Translations under genes and position numbers: made by a program
NCBI RefSeq assembly: GCF_004684935.1
Contig: NZ_SRJD01000004.1
Coordinates: 124,001 to 188,000, forward strand
Source of the DNA: Sporolactobacillus shoreae
GTDB lineage: Bacteria; Bacillota; Bacilli; Bacillales; Sporolactobacillaceae
Length of the DNA: 64,000 bases
Direction: 5' to 3'
Shown here: piece after piece, positions 45,453 to 56,191 of the stretch
Position numbering within the stretch: position 1 is the stretch's first letter
How the letters are laid out: every line of letters begins with the position of its first letter
The notes under the pieces: model-generated
What the model saw: the letters and a program-made list of their open reading frames with translations, nothing else
Databases searched by the model: none
What the model was told of the DNA's origin: nothing

Positions 45453-46595
45453 ATGATTTATTTAGATAACAGTGCAACGACGAAACCGTATTCGGAAGCA
45501 ATGGATACATATCGGACTGTTTCTGAACAGTTTTTCGCCAATCCGTCCTCGATCCACTCGCTTGGCGGGAAAAGTGAGTCACTGCTTTCGAAATCTCGTG
45601 AGCAGGTGGCACGGCTTCTTGGCGTAGATGACGGAGAGATTGTTTTTACTTCAGGAGGAACAGAGGGCAATAATCTGGCTATAAAGGGGGCAGCACTTGC
45701 CTATCGCAGCCGTGGCCGCCATCTGATTACGACCTGCGTGGAGCATGCTTCCAGTATGAATGCATTCAGACAGCTGGAGGAGATGGGTTTTGAGGTCACT
45801 TATCTCCCAGTTGATCATGATGGCCGGATTTCATTTGAAGACTTCAAGAAAGCGTACAGGAAGGATACAATCCTCGTCTCGATCATGCATGTGAATAATG
45901 AGGTCGGGACAATCCAGCCTGTCAGGGAAATTGGAGAATTTCTGAAAACAAAGCCGACAACTGTTTTTCATGTCGATCATGTTCAGGGCTTTGCCAAAGT
46001 TCCCCTGCAGCTTAAAAACAGCGGGATTGATCTATGCACCATATCAGGACACAAATTTCACGGACCGAAGGGGACAGGCATCCTGTATGTCCGTCAGGGA
46101 ACAGTGATCGCTCCACTCCTTTCAGGTGGGGGACAGGAGGGCGAGAGGCGATCGGGAACGGAAAATCTTCCCGGTATCGCCGGGATGGTACGGGCGCTCA
46201 GAATGACCCTTGAACATGAAAAAGATGGCATTGCTCATTTGTCTGACCTTCAGGCTCAGCTGCGGAAGGGACTGTCCGGAATCGAGAATGCCGTCATACA
46301 CACGCCGGTTTCCGGGGCGGCGCCGCATATCGTAAATGTCTCGCTGAAGGGTATCCGTTCCGAAGTGCTTGTCCATGCACTTGAGAAGGATGAAATCTAT
46401 GTGTCGACAAAGTCGGCGTGCTCATCGAAGGATTCCGGAGCCAGTGACATTCTGATGGCAATGGGCATCCCCGAGGAAGAAGCAGCGCAAGCAATCAGAA
46501 TCAGTACGGCATTTGAAAATACGAATGAAGAAATCGCTGCCTTTCTTTCCGCACTGGCTGAAAATGTGCAGCAACTGAAAACAGTCATGAGGTGA
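45453..46595 (+). CDS. nifZ: Cysteine desulfurase (NifZ/IscS type)
   Basis: 380 residues, class V aminotransferase fold. PLP lysine in SGHKFHGPKGTG (about residue 201) and active Cys in STKSACSSK (about residue 324). It supplies persulfide sulfur; the thiI gene starting just at its stop indicates that the acceptor is ThiI for 4-thiouridine in tRNA, the same pairing as B. subtilis nifZ-thiI, rather than Fe-S assembly. Confidence 0.92.
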   Translation: MIYLDNSATTKPYSEAMDTYRTVSEQFFANPSSIHSLGGKSESLLSKSREQVARLLGVDDGEIVFTSGGTEGNNLAIKGAALAYRSRGRHLITTCVEHASSMNAFRQLEEMGFEVTYLPVDHDGRISFEDFKKAYRKDTILVSIMHVNNEVGTIQPVREIGEFLKTKPTTVFHVDHVQGFAKVPLQLKNSGIDLCTISGHKFHGPKGTGILYVRQGTVIAPLLSGGGQEGERRSGTENLPGIAGMVRALRMTLEHEKDGIAHLSDLQAQLRKGLSGIENAVIHTPVSGAAPHIVNVSLKGIRSEVLVHALEKDEIYVSTKSACSSKDSGASDILMAMGIPEEEAAQAIRISTAFENTNEEIAAFLSALAENVQQLKTVMR

Positions 46596-46600
46596 AATCA

Positions 46601-47800
46601 GTGATTTACGATTATTTAGTGATCCGTTTTGGGGAAATCACACTCAAAGGTAAAAATAAAATGAATTTTGTCCAGAAGCTTGAAAATGACGTGAAGGACA
46701 AGTTAAGCCGTTTTTCTATGCTTGGCATCAAAAGGCATTTTGATGACATTGAAATTCAGCTTAATGGTGAGGATGCTGATCAGGTTCTCTCGGTTCTGAC
46801 ACGCATTTTTGGTATTCAGAACATTTCATCCGCAATCAAAGTGGAGAATAATCTTGACGCGATGCAGGATGGGGTGCTTCGCGTCATGAAAGCCGAAAAT
46901 GGTGTCCGCACATTTAAAATTGCCGCACGCAGAAAAGACAAACGCTTCCCCATTCACGGAAGTGAACTGAATCAGGGGCTGGGTGCGTATGTGCTGAAAA
47001 ACTGTGAAGGTGTTTCTGTTGACGTTCACAATCCCGATATTACACTGCGGGTTGAGGTGGGCTACCACGAGACCAGAATCTATGGCCATGAATATGACGG
47101 CGCAGGAGGTCTCCCTGTTGGGACAAGCGGCAAAGTGCTACTGATGCTGTCCGGAGGGATCGATAGTCCTGTCGCCGGCTACCTGCTCGCAAAACGCGGA
47201 GCCACGGTCGAAGCCATACACTTTCAGAGTCCGCCGTACACCAGCGACCGTGCAAAGCAGAAGGTGATCGATCTGACCAAAAAAATTCAATCCTTCGGTG
47301 GAACGGTCAGGCTTCATCTTGTACCTTTTACAAAAGCCCAGCTGGCGATCCGCGACGCCGTTCCAGAAGATTACAGAATTACAATTATGAGGCGGCTGAT
47401 GTTCCGCATTGCTGAAAAACTGGCGGAGAAGACGGGGGCTCTGGCGCTTGCGACGGGTGAAAGCTTGGGACAGGTAGCCAGCCAGACGATGGAAAGCATG
47501 AATACGATCAATCAGGTAACCGATCTTCCCGTTTTAAGGCCGCTGATTACAATGGATAAACTGGATATCGCTAGAATTGCGAAACAAATTGACACTTATG
47601 AAATATCAATCCGTCCTTACGAAGACTGCTGCACTATTTTTCTTCCGAAGGCGCCAAGAACCAAACCGGACAGACTGCATGCCGAACGGTTTGAAAAGTC
47701 CTTTGATGTGGAAGCCTTGACAGATGAGGCTGTTAACGGAATCGAGACTCTGACGGTCACATCTGAAGACCTTGAGGATGCTTTCAGCGATCTGTTGTGA
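46601..47800 (+). CDS. thiI: tRNA 4-thiouridylase ThiI
   Basis: 399 residues. N-terminal ferredoxin-like and THUMP domains (FGEITLKGKNKMNF; VRTFKIAARRKDKRFP) and a PP-loop ATPase MLSGGIDSPVAGYLLAKRG (about residue 183). It ends at the PP-loop domain with no C-terminal rhodanese domain, as usual in Bacillales, so sulfur comes from the upstream desulfurase. Start is GTG at 46601 after GAGGTGA (GTG at 46592 is the alternative that overlaps the previous stop). Confidence 0.95.
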   Translation: MIYDYLVIRFGEITLKGKNKMNFVQKLENDVKDKLSRFSMLGIKRHFDDIEIQLNGEDADQVLSVLTRIFGIQNISSAIKVENNLDAMQDGVLRVMKAENGVRTFKIAARRKDKRFPIHGSELNQGLGAYVLKNCEGVSVDVHNPDITLRVEVGYHETRIYGHEYDGAGGLPVGTSGKVLLMLSGGIDSPVAGYLLAKRGATVEAIHFQSPPYTSDRAKQKVIDLTKKIQSFGGTVRLHLVPFTKAQLAIRDAVPEDYRITIMRRLMFRIAEKLAEKTGALALATGESLGQVASQTMESMNTINQVTDLPVLRPLITMDKLDIARIAKQIDTYEISIRPYEDCCTIFLPKAPRTKPDRLHAERFEKSFDVEALTDEAVNGIETLTVTSEDLEDAFSDLL

Positions 47801-47922
47801 AGCTGTTATAAGCTATATTTGACAGCTAAATCGACACGTCTTTGTTGAAATAATTACCACCTCCCTTTTTGTATGCCTCTAATCGTGTCTGCACATGATA
47901 ATGGCACAAGGAGGTGAGAAAC

Positions 47923-48123
47923 ATGGCTGAAAATAACAGCAACAAAATTCTGGTTCCGGGTGCTGAACAGGCTCTTGAACAGATGAAGACTGAAATTGCT
48001 TCCGAATTTGGTGTCCATCTGGGCCCGGATACGACTTCACGTGCCAATGGTTCTGTTGGTGGTGAGATTACTAAACGTCTCGTAGCGACTGCGCAGCAGC
48101 AGCTTGGCGGAAAAGCATTTTAA
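47923..48123 (+). CDS. Alpha/beta-type small acid-soluble spore protein
   Basis: 66 residues, starting [20 protein letters not shown] at the ATG at 47923 behind AAGGAGGTGAG. Contains the germination-protease recognition site TEIASEFGV and the C-terminal [16 protein letters not shown] helix. It coats and protects forespore DNA and is degraded on germination. Expected to be sigma-G transcribed; a TGAAATA about 80 bases upstream could be a -35, but the -10 is not clear. The location after thiI is the B. subtilis sspA locus. Confidence 0.95.
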   Translation: MAENNSNKILVPGAEQALEQMKTEIASEFGVHLGPDTTSRANGSVGGEITKRLVATAQQQLGGKAF

Positions 48124-48141
48124 TGACAAATATATTTAAAG

Positions 48142-48167
48142 AAGGGCGGCCACAGCCGCCCTTTTTC
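48142..48167 (+). terminator. Terminator of the SASP gene
   Basis: AAGGGCGGC and GCCGCCCTT pair around CACA and end in TTTTT. Confidence 0.9.
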
Positions 48168-48201
48168 ATATTTTGGGGAAAAGTCAGCTAAAATGACTGT
48201 A

Positions 48202-48230
48202 TTGACTTCTATAGAAATTTACACTACAAT
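48202..48230 (+). promoter_or_regulatory. Sigma-A promoter of the his operon
   Basis: TTGACT at 48202-48207 and TACAAT at 48225-48230, spacing 17 bases. It gives a leader of about 135 bases before hisZ. Confidence 0.75.
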
Positions 48231-48267
48231 ACACATTACATACTTTATCATACTAGCGAAGTAAAGC

Positions 48268-48311
48268 GAAATGCGGAATGCAGAATCAGGAAAAGTCTCA
48301 ATCCGCATTTC
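48268..48311 (+). promoter_or_regulatory. Hairpin in the his leader
   Basis: GAAATGCGGA at 48268-48277 and TCCGCATTTC at 48302-48311 are perfect inverted repeats around 24 bases. There is no following T-run, and I see no T-box sequence, so it is neither a simple terminator nor a tRNA-His T-box. It could be an operator pair or an RNA element. Confidence 0.45.
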
Positions 48312-48372
48312 ATCGTAATGATCAATAGACAAATGACAAAGAGAGAAAGCTGTGGAGAAGGAGGAACGACTA

Positions 48373-49572
48373 ATGACCCAACCCTATATGTTTGAAAAAC
48401 CGCTCGGTCTGCGTGATTTGCTCCCATCGGCGCAAAGGGCGATTGCAAGACTGGAGAACATTTTTCAGCAGGAGCTGCAGCGCTGGGGCTATGACTTTCT
48501 GCAGACCCCCGCACTGGAATATGCGGAAACGGTGGGACGCGCTTCAGCGATAGAGGACAGCCAGCTTTTTAAATTTCTGGATGCTGAAGGTCACCCTGTA
48601 GTGCTGAGGCCAGACATGACTACCCCCATCGCGCGGATTGCCGCTTCGAGCCTTCGGAAGGAGCCGCTTCCTCTTCGGCTTGCCTATACAACGGCTTTGT
48701 ACCGGAGTCAGAAAAAGGAAGGTGGGCATCCGAGCGAGTTCGAACAGACCGGAGCGGAATTAATCGGTGACGCGACGGCATACGCGGATGTCGAAATCAT
48801 TTCGCTGATGATTGCTCTTCTTCAGAAAACCGGAATTGATTCGATCAGGCTAGCGATCGGCCATGTAGGGTTTGTCAATGCCTTTTTTTATGATATTGTG
48901 AAGGATAAGAAAACAGTCGGTCAACTTAGAAACCTGCTTTACAATAAAAACGATGTGGGTTTTCGTGAATATGTGGCTTCACTTGAATTACCGGACGAAT
49001 CGGCTCGAAAACTGAACGCATTTATTGACTCCAGAAGGCTTAATAATGATGAGACATTGGACTATCTGGAGTCACTGACGTCCGGATCGGCGATACCTGT
49101 GCATTCTTATTATCAAAATATTTTGGAACTTGTAGATCTCCTGAAAACAGATCACCTGGAAGGGAAAATTGATCTCGATATCACTCTTGTTCCGCATTTG
49201 AACTATTATACCGGGTTTGTTTTCCAGGGTTTCGGCGGAGGTCTTGGCTTTCCGGTAGCAAGCGGCGGGCGTTATGACGATCTGCTGGCTCAGTTCGACC
49301 GTCCGTGTCCGGCGACAGGATTCGGCATCAGGATGGATCGCCTGCTCAGTGCCGCCAGGCAGTCAGGAATTCAGACGGAACCGCGCAAAAAAGCCGTTAT
49401 CTTTGATCGCGCGAATGCGGGTCGGGCACTGCTTTTTGCAAATCAGGAAAGAAATAAGGGGAACGCGGTTGTTCTGCAGCATGCCGATGGTATTGATGAC
49501 GCGGCTGCCTTCGCTGAACAGTTCGAAACGATCAAAAGATTTTTATCTTCAGACAGAATGGAGACAGAATGA
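48373..49572 (+). CDS. hisZ: ATP phosphoribosyltransferase regulatory subunit
   Basis: 399 residues, a HisRS-like paralogue that forms the active short-form ATP-PRT with His[21 protein letters not shown], the class II synthetase-like [25 protein letters not shown], and GGRYDDLL near residue 300; it lacks the HisRS anticodon-binding domain. The ATG at 48373 has AAGGAGG eight bases upstream. First gene of the his operon, overlapping hisG by four bases. Confidence 0.94.
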   Translation: MTQPYMFEKPLGLRDLLPSAQRAIARLENIFQQELQRWGYDFLQTPALEYAETVGRASAIEDSQLFKFLDAEGHPVVLRPDMTTPIARIAASSLRKEPLPLRLAYTTALYRSQKKEGGHPSEFEQTGAELIGDATAYADVEIISLMIALLQKTGIDSIRLAIGHVGFVNAFFYDIVKDKKTVGQLRNLLYNKNDVGFREYVASLELPDESARKLNAFIDSRRLNNDETLDYLESLTSGSAIPVHSYYQNILELVDLLKTDHLEGKIDLDITLVPHLNYYTGFVFQGFGGGLGFPVASGGRYDDLLAQFDRPCPATGFGIRMDRLLSAARQSGIQTEPRKKAVIFDRANAGRALLFANQERNKGNAVVLQHADGIDDAAAFAEQFETIKRFLSSDRMETE

Positions 49573-50222
49573 TGAATGAATCGCGTATAACAGTGGCGAT
49601 GCCGAAGGGACGCATCTTTGATGACGCCTGCCGCCTTCTGAGAAACGCGGGTTTTTCTCTTCCGGATACCTTTGAATCAACACGGAAGTTGATACTCGAT
49701 CTGGATGACGAACCTTTTCGCTTTATACTCGCCAAACCGGTTGACGTTCCAACCTATGTGGAATATGGAGCTGTTGACATCGGGATTGCCGGTAAAGATG
49801 TGCTGCTTGAAAGCGGACGTGATGTCTACGAAATGGTGGATCTCGGCATCAGTAAGTGCCACATGGCTGTTGCAGGGCTGCCTCAGCATCGAAGCAGCAA
49901 TCCTTATCTGAAAATCGCAACTAAATATCCGCATATCGCTTCCGATTACTACCGGAAGCGCGGTGAACAGGTCGATCTGATCGCACTGAACGGTTCGATT
50001 GAACTGGCGCCAATTGTCGGGCTGGCGGATGCGATCGTCGATATCGTTTCGACCGGACAGACTCTGAGGGAGAACGGTCTGGTTGAATTTGACCGGTTGA
50101 TGGATATCAGCTCACGGTTAATCGTCAATCCGGTCAGCTACCGCCTGAAGAAAAAAGCTATTGATCAAATCGTGGAAAAAATGATTCGGGCAACGGAGGG
50201 GAATAAAGTTGGAATGGATTGA
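49569..50222 (+). CDS. hisG: ATP phosphoribosyltransferase, short form
   Basis: 217 residues. First step of histidine synthesis, PRPP plus [43 protein letters not shown], and the PRPP loop [18 protein letters not shown]. The short form lacks the C-terminal regulatory domain and needs HisZ. ATG overlaps the hisZ stop; a second ATG at 49572 is also possible. Confidence 0.96.
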   Translation: MMNESRITVAMPKGRIFDDACRLLRNAGFSLPDTFESTRKLILDLDDEPFRFILAKPVDVPTYVEYGAVDIGIAGKDVLLESGRDVYEMVDLGISKCHMAVAGLPQHRSSNPYLKIATKYPHIASDYYRKRGEQVDLIALNGSIELAPIVGLADAIVDIVSTGQTLRENGLVEFDRLMDISSRLIVNPVSYRLKKKAIDQIVEKMIRATEGNKVGMD

Positions 50223-51492
50223 AGATGGGGACCTGGATTTTCTTAAGAAAAGGAAAGTTGAAGCGAAGGAAGCGGCACAGCAATCCGTTCAATTGATTAT
50301 TGAAAAAGTAAAGGCAGAGGGCGATCAGGCGATCAGAGCTTTTACAAAAAAATTCGACGGAATCGAACTGACGGATCTTCGTGTCAGTGAGAAAGAGGTA
50401 GAGGAGGCTGCCGCCCGCGTTCCTCAGGAGGTGCGCCGGGCAATCAGCCAGGCGGCAGCAAATATCCGGGCCTTTCATGAGAAACAGATGCCGGAATCGT
50501 GGACGGAAACGGTTGAAGACGGTGTTCTGCTTGGTCAAAAAGTAACACCTCTGGATTCTGTAGGTATCTATGTTCCGGGCGGCACCGCCTGCTATCCTTC
50601 CTCCGTGCTGATGGGCGCGATTCCGGCACTGGTTGCTGGTGTTGGACGTGTTGTCCTGATATCCCCACCGCAGAAAAATGGATTAATAGCCGACGGTGTC
50701 CTTGCAGCTGCCCGTGAAATCGGCATCACCGAGATCTATCAGGCCGGCGGTGCCCAGGCTATTGCCGCGCTTGCTTACGGTACCGAAACGATCCGGCCAG
50801 TTGATAAAATTGTCGGGCCTGGGAACCTGTATGTTATGCTGGCAAAAAAACAAGTGTTCGGCGATGTGGCCATCGACAGCCTTGCCGGTCCTAGTGAGAT
50901 CGCAGTTCTTGCCGATGATTCGGCCCATCCCTCCTGGGTTGCCGCTGATTTGCTGTCCCAGGCTGAGCATGACAAAATGTCGATGCCGGTATTGATTACC
51001 CCTTCGCGGTCTCTTGCAGAGGAGGTCGACAAGGAAGTGGAACGTCAGCTGGAAACATTGCCGCGTCGTGACATTGCGGAACCATCGATTGAAACAGTAG
51101 GGAAAATCGTGCTCGTAAAAGATCTGAAGGAAGCCGCCGAAGCGGTGAACAAAATTGCGCCAGAACATCTGGAGCTTGCGGTAGCCGATACTGAGTCCGT
51201 TTTGCCTCTGATACGCCATGCCGGGGCAATTTTTCTCGGAATGTACAGTTCGGAACCTGTCGGCGACTATTTTGCCGGCCCGAATCACATCATTCCGACA
51301 AACGGTTCCGCTCGCTACGCGAGCCCTCTCGGAGTAGATAGCTTTGTTAAACGCTCCAGCCTGATCAGATATACAGATGAAGCACTTCAGAAAAACGGAT
51401 CAGCGATCGCAGCTTTCGCCCGATATGAGGGACTGGAAGGCCACGCGAGAGCGGTTGAAAAACGTCTGAAAGGAGCTGCGGTACATGACTGA
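50209..51492 (+). CDS. hisD: Histidinol dehydrogenase
   Basis: 427 residues, zinc- and NAD-dependent oxidation of histidinol to histidine. [38 protein letters not shown], the zinc/base region [17 protein letters not shown]...SQAEHDKM, and [21 protein letters not shown] start at 50209 behind GGAGGGG; overlaps the hisG end by 14 bases. Confidence 0.96.
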   Translation: MEWIEDGDLDFLKKRKVEAKEAAQQSVQLIIEKVKAEGDQAIRAFTKKFDGIELTDLRVSEKEVEEAAARVPQEVRRAISQAAANIRAFHEKQMPESWTETVEDGVLLGQKVTPLDSVGIYVPGGTACYPSSVLMGAIPALVAGVGRVVLISPPQKNGLIADGVLAAAREIGITEIYQAGGAQAIAALAYGTETIRPVDKIVGPGNLYVMLAKKQVFGDVAIDSLAGPSEIAVLADDSAHPSWVAADLLSQAEHDKMSMPVLITPSRSLAEEVDKEVERQLETLPRRDIAEPSIETVGKIVLVKDLKEAAEAVNKIAPEHLELAVADTESVLPLIRHAGAIFLGMYSSEPVGDYFAGPNHIIPTNGSARYASPLGVDSFVKRSSLIRYTDEALQKNGSAIAAFARYEGLEGHARAVEKRLKGAAVHD

Positions 51493-52078
51493 CCGATCAG
51501 GAACAATTGAACGCAATACATCTGAAACACAAATCAAGTTAAACTTCTCAGTTGATGGGGACGGAAATTCAAAGCTGGAAACCGGAGTGCCTTTTCTGAC
51601 ACACATGCTGACGCTGTTCGCCAAACACGGACAGTTCAGCCTCACAGTAGAGGCACATGGAGACACTGAGGTTGATGATCACCATACGACTGAAGATATT
51701 GCTATCTGTCTGGGGCAGGCGATCCGTCAGGCACTTGGGGACAAGGCGGGAATTAATCGATATGGCTACGCGATCGTTCCAATGGATGAGGCGCTTTCTG
51801 AAGTGGTGATTGATCTCAGCGATCGGCCCGCCTTCGTTTTCCACGGGACGCTGCCGGCGCAGAAAGTCGGCACGTTTGATACGGAACTGGTTACTGAATT
51901 TCTTGACAAGCTTTCGATCGAAGCGCGGATGAATCTTCACGTCAACGTCCGCTATGGAGAGAATGCGCATCACGTTATTGAATCCATTTTCAAGGCCCTG
52001 GGACGCGCCCTTGACGCCGCTACCCTTAAAAATTCAAGGATTCAAGGGGTCCTTTCAACGAAAGGAACATTAGGATGA
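51485..52078 (+). CDS. hisB: Imidazoleglycerol-phosphate dehydratase
   Basis: 197 residues, monofunctional as in Bacillota. Mn ligands in [13 protein letters not shown] and the repeat half [17 protein letters not shown]. Overlaps hisD by eight bases and hisH by four. Confidence 0.96.
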   Translation: MTDRSGTIERNTSETQIKLNFSVDGDGNSKLETGVPFLTHMLTLFAKHGQFSLTVEAHGDTEVDDHHTTEDIAICLGQAIRQALGDKAGINRYGYAIVPMDEALSEVVIDLSDRPAFVFHGTLPAQKVGTFDTELVTEFLDKLSIEARMNLHVNVRYGENAHHVIESIFKALGRALDAATLKNSRIQGVLSTKGTLG

Positions 52079-52740
52079 TCGGAATTGTCGATTACGGCAT
52101 GGGAAACTTATACAGCCTCAGCCGTGCTCTAATCCGCCTTGATGAACCCTATTTCATCAGCGACAGCGCGGAGAAGCTGGACCAGGCGGATGGGCTGATC
52201 CTTCCCGGTGTCGGCGCGTTCAAGGATGCCATGGCGCTGCTGAATGAGAAAGAGTTGACTAGGTTCCTGCGTGATTATGCGGATAAAAAGCCTCTGCTCG
52301 GCATCTGTCTCGGCATGCAGCTTCTATTTGATGAGAGCGAGGAAGGCGGACTGAACCGCGGGCTTGGGCTTCTCCAGGGGCGCGTAGTGCGTTTCAGCGG
52401 AACCGTCGGCAGCAGTGAACACTATAAAGTCCCGCATATGGGATGGAATACGCTCGATTTTAAAAATTCGGATTCACCGCTTCTGAGGGGTCTGGATCCT
52501 GATTATGCTTATTTTGTCCATTCTTATTATGCTGTCACTGACAGCCCTTCTATTCTGATCGCAACCGCGGATTATCATGGGCAGGTGCCTGCCGTCGTGG
52601 GCAGCGGCCATATTTTTGGGACACAGTTTCATCCGGAGAAAAGCGGCCCTTTTGGACAGGTTCTACTGGAAAATTATCTTCGTTTTGTCAAAAGGGCGCA
52701 AGACTCGGAGCTACTTCATGACGGCAGGGGGAATGCCTGA
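52075..52740 (+). CDS. hisH: Imidazole glycerol phosphate synthase, glutaminase subunit
   Basis: 221 residues, class I glutamine amidotransferase supplying ammonia to HisF. Nucleophile in [13 protein letters not shown] (about residue 82), His/Glu of the triad in [10 protein letters not shown] (about residues 181-190). Begins within the hisB stop (ATGA) and ends on the first base of hisA. Confidence 0.96.
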   Translation: MIGIVDYGMGNLYSLSRALIRLDEPYFISDSAEKLDQADGLILPGVGAFKDAMALLNEKELTRFLRDYADKKPLLGICLGMQLLFDESEEGGLNRGLGLLQGRVVRFSGTVGSSEHYKVPHMGWNTLDFKNSDSPLLRGLDPDYAYFVHSYYAVTDSPSILIATADYHGQVPAVVGSGHIFGTQFHPEKSGPFGQVLLENYLRFVKRAQDSELLHDGRGNA

Positions 52741-53498
52741 TGTTTACGATTTATCCCGCCATTGATTTACTCGACGGGAAATGTGTCCGACTCTATCAGG
52801 GGGATTACGGACAATCCACAGTTTACGATGATTCACCGGCAGCTGTCGCCCTCGCTTTTTATGAGCAGGGCGCGGAATGGCTTCACGTCGTTGACCTTGA
52901 CGGAGCGAAAGCAGGGCATCCTCTGAATCATGAAGTCATCAGGGATATTGCTTCGAAGGTTCCGATTAGAATTGAAGTCGGCGGCGGTATCCGCAGCATG
53001 GATACCGTGGACTACTATCTGAAGAGTGGGATAAAAAGGGTCATTCTCGGCAGTTCAGCGATTGCCGATCCTAAATTTACGCGCGAGGCACTCAGAAAAT
53101 ATCCGGATTCGGTTGCAATAGGGCTAGATACAAAAAATGGCAGAGTCGCCGTAAAAGGTTGGCTGGAGGTATCTGACCTAAGCGCCGCTGAGCTGGCAAA
53201 AGAGCTGATCCGCGCGGGTGCCCGTCATTTTATTTATACGGATATCAGCAGGGACGGTGCGCTCCAGGGTGCGAATATTGCCGGGGCAGAAAAACTGGCT
53301 GCGGACGTTGGTGTTCCTGTGGTCATTTCCGGAGGCGTCACAACGATTGAAGAACTCACAAAAATGGCCGGTGATTCATCAGGTAAAATCAGCGGTGCCA
53401 TTGTGGGCAAAGCGCTGTATACAAAACAGCTTCCCCTCGGAGAAGCCATAAGGGCGGTGAAAGCACTTGCTGGCAAAACGAATCATCCCATGTCTTGA
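52740..53498 (+). CDS. hisA: ProFAR isomerase
   Basis: 252 residues, beta/alpha barrel. Catalytic Asp8 in [18 protein letters not shown] and the second-half Asp in [16 protein letters not shown]; phosphate loops [12 protein letters not shown] and [11 protein letters not shown]. Its 3' end overlaps hisF by 32 bases. Confidence 0.96.
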   Translation: MFTIYPAIDLLDGKCVRLYQGDYGQSTVYDDSPAAVALAFYEQGAEWLHVVDLDGAKAGHPLNHEVIRDIASKVPIRIEVGGGIRSMDTVDYYLKSGIKRVILGSSAIADPKFTREALRKYPDSVAIGLDTKNGRVAVKGWLEVSDLSAAELAKELIRAGARHFIYTDISRDGALQGANIAGAEKLAADVGVPVVISGGVTTIEELTKMAGDSSGKISGAIVGKALYTKQLPLGEAIRAVKALAGKTNHPMS

Positions 53499-54225
53499 TG
53501 TCAAAGAGGGGCGCGTCGTCAAGGGAAAACAGTTTGTTCACTTGCGCGATGCAGGAGATCCGGTTGAACTCGCCATGTATTACAATAATGAGGGTGCCGA
53601 TGAACTGGTGTTTCTTGATATTTCTGCGACGAATGAAGGAAGAAATACGATGGTTGAAGTTGTAAAGGCGGTTGCCGCCAAACTTGCCATTCCTTTTACT
53701 GTCGGCGGTGGCATTCATTCATTGGAAAATATCAAAGCCTTGCTCCGTGCGGGGGCGGATAAAATATCACTCAACAGCTCAGCAGTCGCGAACCCGGCTC
53801 TCATCACGGCCGGTGCGGACTTTTTCGGCTGCCAGTGCATTGTCTGCGCCATTGATGCCAAGTTTGACCCTGAAACAGGTACATATCGTGTCTACACTCA
53901 CGGCGGCCGTAAGAAAACGGATCTGGATGCTGTTGAATGGGCAAAGAAAGCTGTTTCTCTGGGAGCCGGAGAAATTCTACTGACCAGTATGGACAGGGAC
54001 GGCGAGCAAAGCGGCTTTGAATTGAATCTGACCCGCAAGATCAGTGAGGCAGTCGATGTGCCGGTTATCGCTTCGGGCGGAGCCGGAAGAGCTTCGGACT
54101 TTTTAGACGCGTTTCGCGAAGGGAAGGCGGACGCCGCACTAGCAGCATCAATTTTTCATTATAAGGAAACTTCGGTAGCACAGGTTAAAAATTATTTAAA
54201 AAGTAAAGGAGTGCCGATCCGATGA
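53467..54225 (+). CDS. hisF: Imidazole glycerol phosphate synthase, cyclase subunit
   Basis: 252 residues, barrel partner of HisH. Catalytic Asp11 in [18 protein letters not shown] and the second Asp in [15 protein letters not shown]; phosphate loops [12 protein letters not shown] and [14 protein letters not shown] start inside the hisA gene with GGCGGTG seven bases upstream, consistent with translational coupling. Confidence 0.96.
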   Translation: MLAKRIIPCLDVKEGRVVKGKQFVHLRDAGDPVELAMYYNNEGADELVFLDISATNEGRNTMVEVVKAVAAKLAIPFTVGGGIHSLENIKALLRAGADKISLNSSAVANPALITAGADFFGCQCIVCAIDAKFDPETGTYRVYTHGGRKKTDLDAVEWAKKAVSLGAGEILLTSMDRDGEQSGFELNLTRKISEAVDVPVIASGGAGRASDFLDAFREGKADAALAASIFHYKETSVAQVKNYLKSKGVPIR

Positions 54226-54893
54226 AAGTGGAAGACGTTAAATTTGATGAAAAAGGGCTCGTCCCGGCAATTGTCCAGGATGCTCAGAGTAAAGAAATAT
54301 TAATGCTGGCCTATATGAATAAGGAATCCGTAGAGAAATCACTTGAAACGGGAGAAACTTGGTTTTACAGCCGGTCGCGCCAGGAACTCTGGCACAAAGG
54401 GGAAACCTCCGGTAATACGCAAAAAATAATCGACTGGGCCGTTGATTGCGACTCGGATACACTTCTTGTCAAGGTCAATCCCGCAGGACCTGCGTGCCAT
54501 ACAGGAAGCTACAGCTGCTTTAAAGAAGAGAAAAGCGACAAACAGGAGGCGATTCAAAGCGGAAGCGACCGCTATAGTATCTTTGCTGAACTGGAGCATG
54601 TCATTGCCGAACGTGAAGCCGAGCGGCCTGAAGGCACCTATACAACCTATCTGTTCAACGAAGGCATCGACAAAATTCTGAAAAAAATCGGAGAAGAGAC
54701 TTCCGAAGTCATCATCGCTGCGAAGAACCGGTCGGTTGCCGAGCTGGAGTGGGAAGTGTCGGACGTGATTTACCACACGCTGGTCATGCTCCGTGAGCAG
54801 AAGGTCGGCTTTGACCGAGTGCTCCGTGTCCTTGAAAAGCGCCATCGTGATAAAAGTGAATTTCAGCGGGAAAAAGCGAAAGATCTGCAGTAA
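54222..54893 (+). CDS. hisI: Bifunctional PR-AMP cyclohydrolase / PR-ATP pyrophosphohydrolase
   Basis: 223 residues. N-terminal cyclohydrolase domain with zinc/Mg ligands ([31 protein letters not shown] and SCF Cys residues) and C-terminal HisE domain ([27 protein letters not shown], MazG-like). Last gene of the operon; hisC is not included, so the transaminase is encoded elsewhere, as in other Bacillales. Confidence 0.96.
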   Translation: MKVEDVKFDEKGLVPAIVQDAQSKEILMLAYMNKESVEKSLETGETWFYSRSRQELWHKGETSGNTQKIIDWAVDCDSDTLLVKVNPAGPACHTGSYSCFKEEKSDKQEAIQSGSDRYSIFAELEHVIAEREAERPEGTYTTYLFNEGIDKILKKIGEETSEVIIAAKNRSVAELEWEVSDVIYHTLVMLREQKVGFDRVLRVLEKRHRDKSEFQREKAKDLQ

Positions 54894-54911
54894 ACTAAGG
54901 AGATCTGCCCA

Positions 54912-54953
54912 AGCCCTGAAGAGCCCGATTTTGGTTCTTCAGGGCTTTGTTGT
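54912..54953 (+). terminator. Terminator of the his operon
   Basis: AGCCCTGAAGA pairs with TTCTTCAGGGCT across a short loop, followed by TTGTTGT. Confidence 0.82.
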
Positions 54954-55067
54954 GCTTTATGTAATAAAAACGCCCGCACCGTCGTCGCAAGGATAGTTTT
55001 TGTGATCCGGCAGACAATAAAATCAGATTGAAGATCCTGATGCATAATTTGCATCCAGGAAAGGAAA

Positions 55068-55766
55068 ATGGGACGGATGCTTATTTTCACAGTCGTATTA
55101 TGCCTGGCAGCAGCCATTTTCATTATGATCGTTATCTTTCTGAAGAGCACGCTGACAATCCTTTTGTCCGGTTTTGTAAGTACGGGAAAGGTGGTACTGG
55201 AAATCAAAATTTATTTTTTGGGAAAAGAATTTTTTACATTTAAGATGGATGAAAAAAAACTCGCGGGGCTGATCGAAAGCCTGCCGGATTTTGCAGTTTC
55301 TGCTGAAATGCCCGGCTCGGGAAAAGGTGTGACACCTTTTCTTCGTGATTGGCGTCCACTCTGTTTCAAACTGGTGTCCTCTATAAAATCGCTTCACCTC
55401 ACGGAAAAAATTCGTATGAGCCATTTTGTCTGGAAGACATCTTTCGGATCGGGTGACGCGGGAGATACAGCTGTTCTTTGCGGATTGATCTGGTCGACAA
55501 AGTCGATGGTCATGCCGCTGATTGGGAAAATGACATCTGATCAGCCGCGTATTGAAGTCGTCCCCCTTTTTCAGGAAAAACGCTTTACATCACAATTTTC
55601 ATGCATGATGTCGCTAAAAGCGGGGGAAGCTATACGTACAATGAGAGAAATCAGAAGGCAGCTGAAAGAAGGAGAAAGAGATGGCGGATCATCCGATACA
55701 GGGTCTCATGAAAACGGCTTTGGAAAGCCTTCAGTCCATGATCGACGTCAAAACGGTCATCGGTGA
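55068..55766 (+). CDS. ytfI: YtfI family membrane protein (DUF2953)
   Basis: 232 residues. One N-terminal membrane helix (LIFTVVLCLAAAIFIMIVIFL), then a DUF2953 domain including WKTSFGSGDAGDTAVLCGLIWSTKSMV and FTSQFSCMMSLKAGEAIRTMREI. A sporulating-bacteria family, function unknown, always next to ytfJ. The last 28 residues (after the ytfJ start) are unlike the family and overlap ytfJ by 86 bases in another frame. AGGAAAGG before the ATG. Confidence 0.87.
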   Translation: MGRMLIFTVVLCLAAAIFIMIVIFLKSTLTILLSGFVSTGKVVLEIKIYFLGKEFFTFKMDEKKLAGLIESLPDFAVSAEMPGSGKGVTPFLRDWRPLCFKLVSSIKSLHLTEKIRMSHFVWKTSFGSGDAGDTAVLCGLIWSTKSMVMPLIGKMTSDQPRIEVVPLFQEKRFTSQFSCMMSLKAGEAIRTMREIRRQLKEGERDGGSSDTGSHENGFGKPSVHDRRQNGHR

Positions 55767-56160
55767 TCCGATTGAGACTGAAGATGGGCATATGATTATT
55801 ACAATCTCCAGGGTCGGCTTCGGTTTTGTGGCTGGCGGGAGTGAATTTAATACACAGAATGAAAATTCGGATGAGCAGTCCGGGGAGGAAACTGAAGCCT
55901 ATCTTCCGTTTGGTGGAGGAACGGGCGGAGGCGTGTCGATCACACCCATCGCTTTTCTCATTGTCGGGCCGAAAGGCGTGAAGACCATTCATCTGGATAA
56001 TAGCACCCATATTTACGAGCGGATGATTGATCTCGCTCCACAGACCATTGAGAAGATCAAAGAGATTCTGGAAAAAACCGGTGGCGACGAAACTGAAATA
56101 AAGCCGCGCCAGTTCAGAAAAAAGCACAGAAACGACTGGCCGGATGAAGAAGAATTCTAA
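55681..56160 (+). CDS. ytfJ: Sporulation protein GerW/YtfJ
   Basis: 159 residues. YtfJ/GerW family, a forespore protein needed for normal germination in several species. ALESLQSMIDVKTVIGDPIETEDGHMIITISRVGFGFVAGG, a Gly-rich stretch FGGGTGGGVSITPIAFLIV, and an acidic C-terminus. AAGGAGAAAGAG precedes the ATG inside ytfI. A strong terminator follows. Confidence 0.93.
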   Translation: MADHPIQGLMKTALESLQSMIDVKTVIGDPIETEDGHMIITISRVGFGFVAGGSEFNTQNENSDEQSGEETEAYLPFGGGTGGGVSITPIAFLIVGPKGVKTIHLDNSTHIYERMIDLAPQTIEKIKEILEKTGGDETEIKPRQFRKKHRNDWPDEEEF

Positions 56161-56191
56161 AATGATCCTCAGCACACTTTATTTCCCGGCA

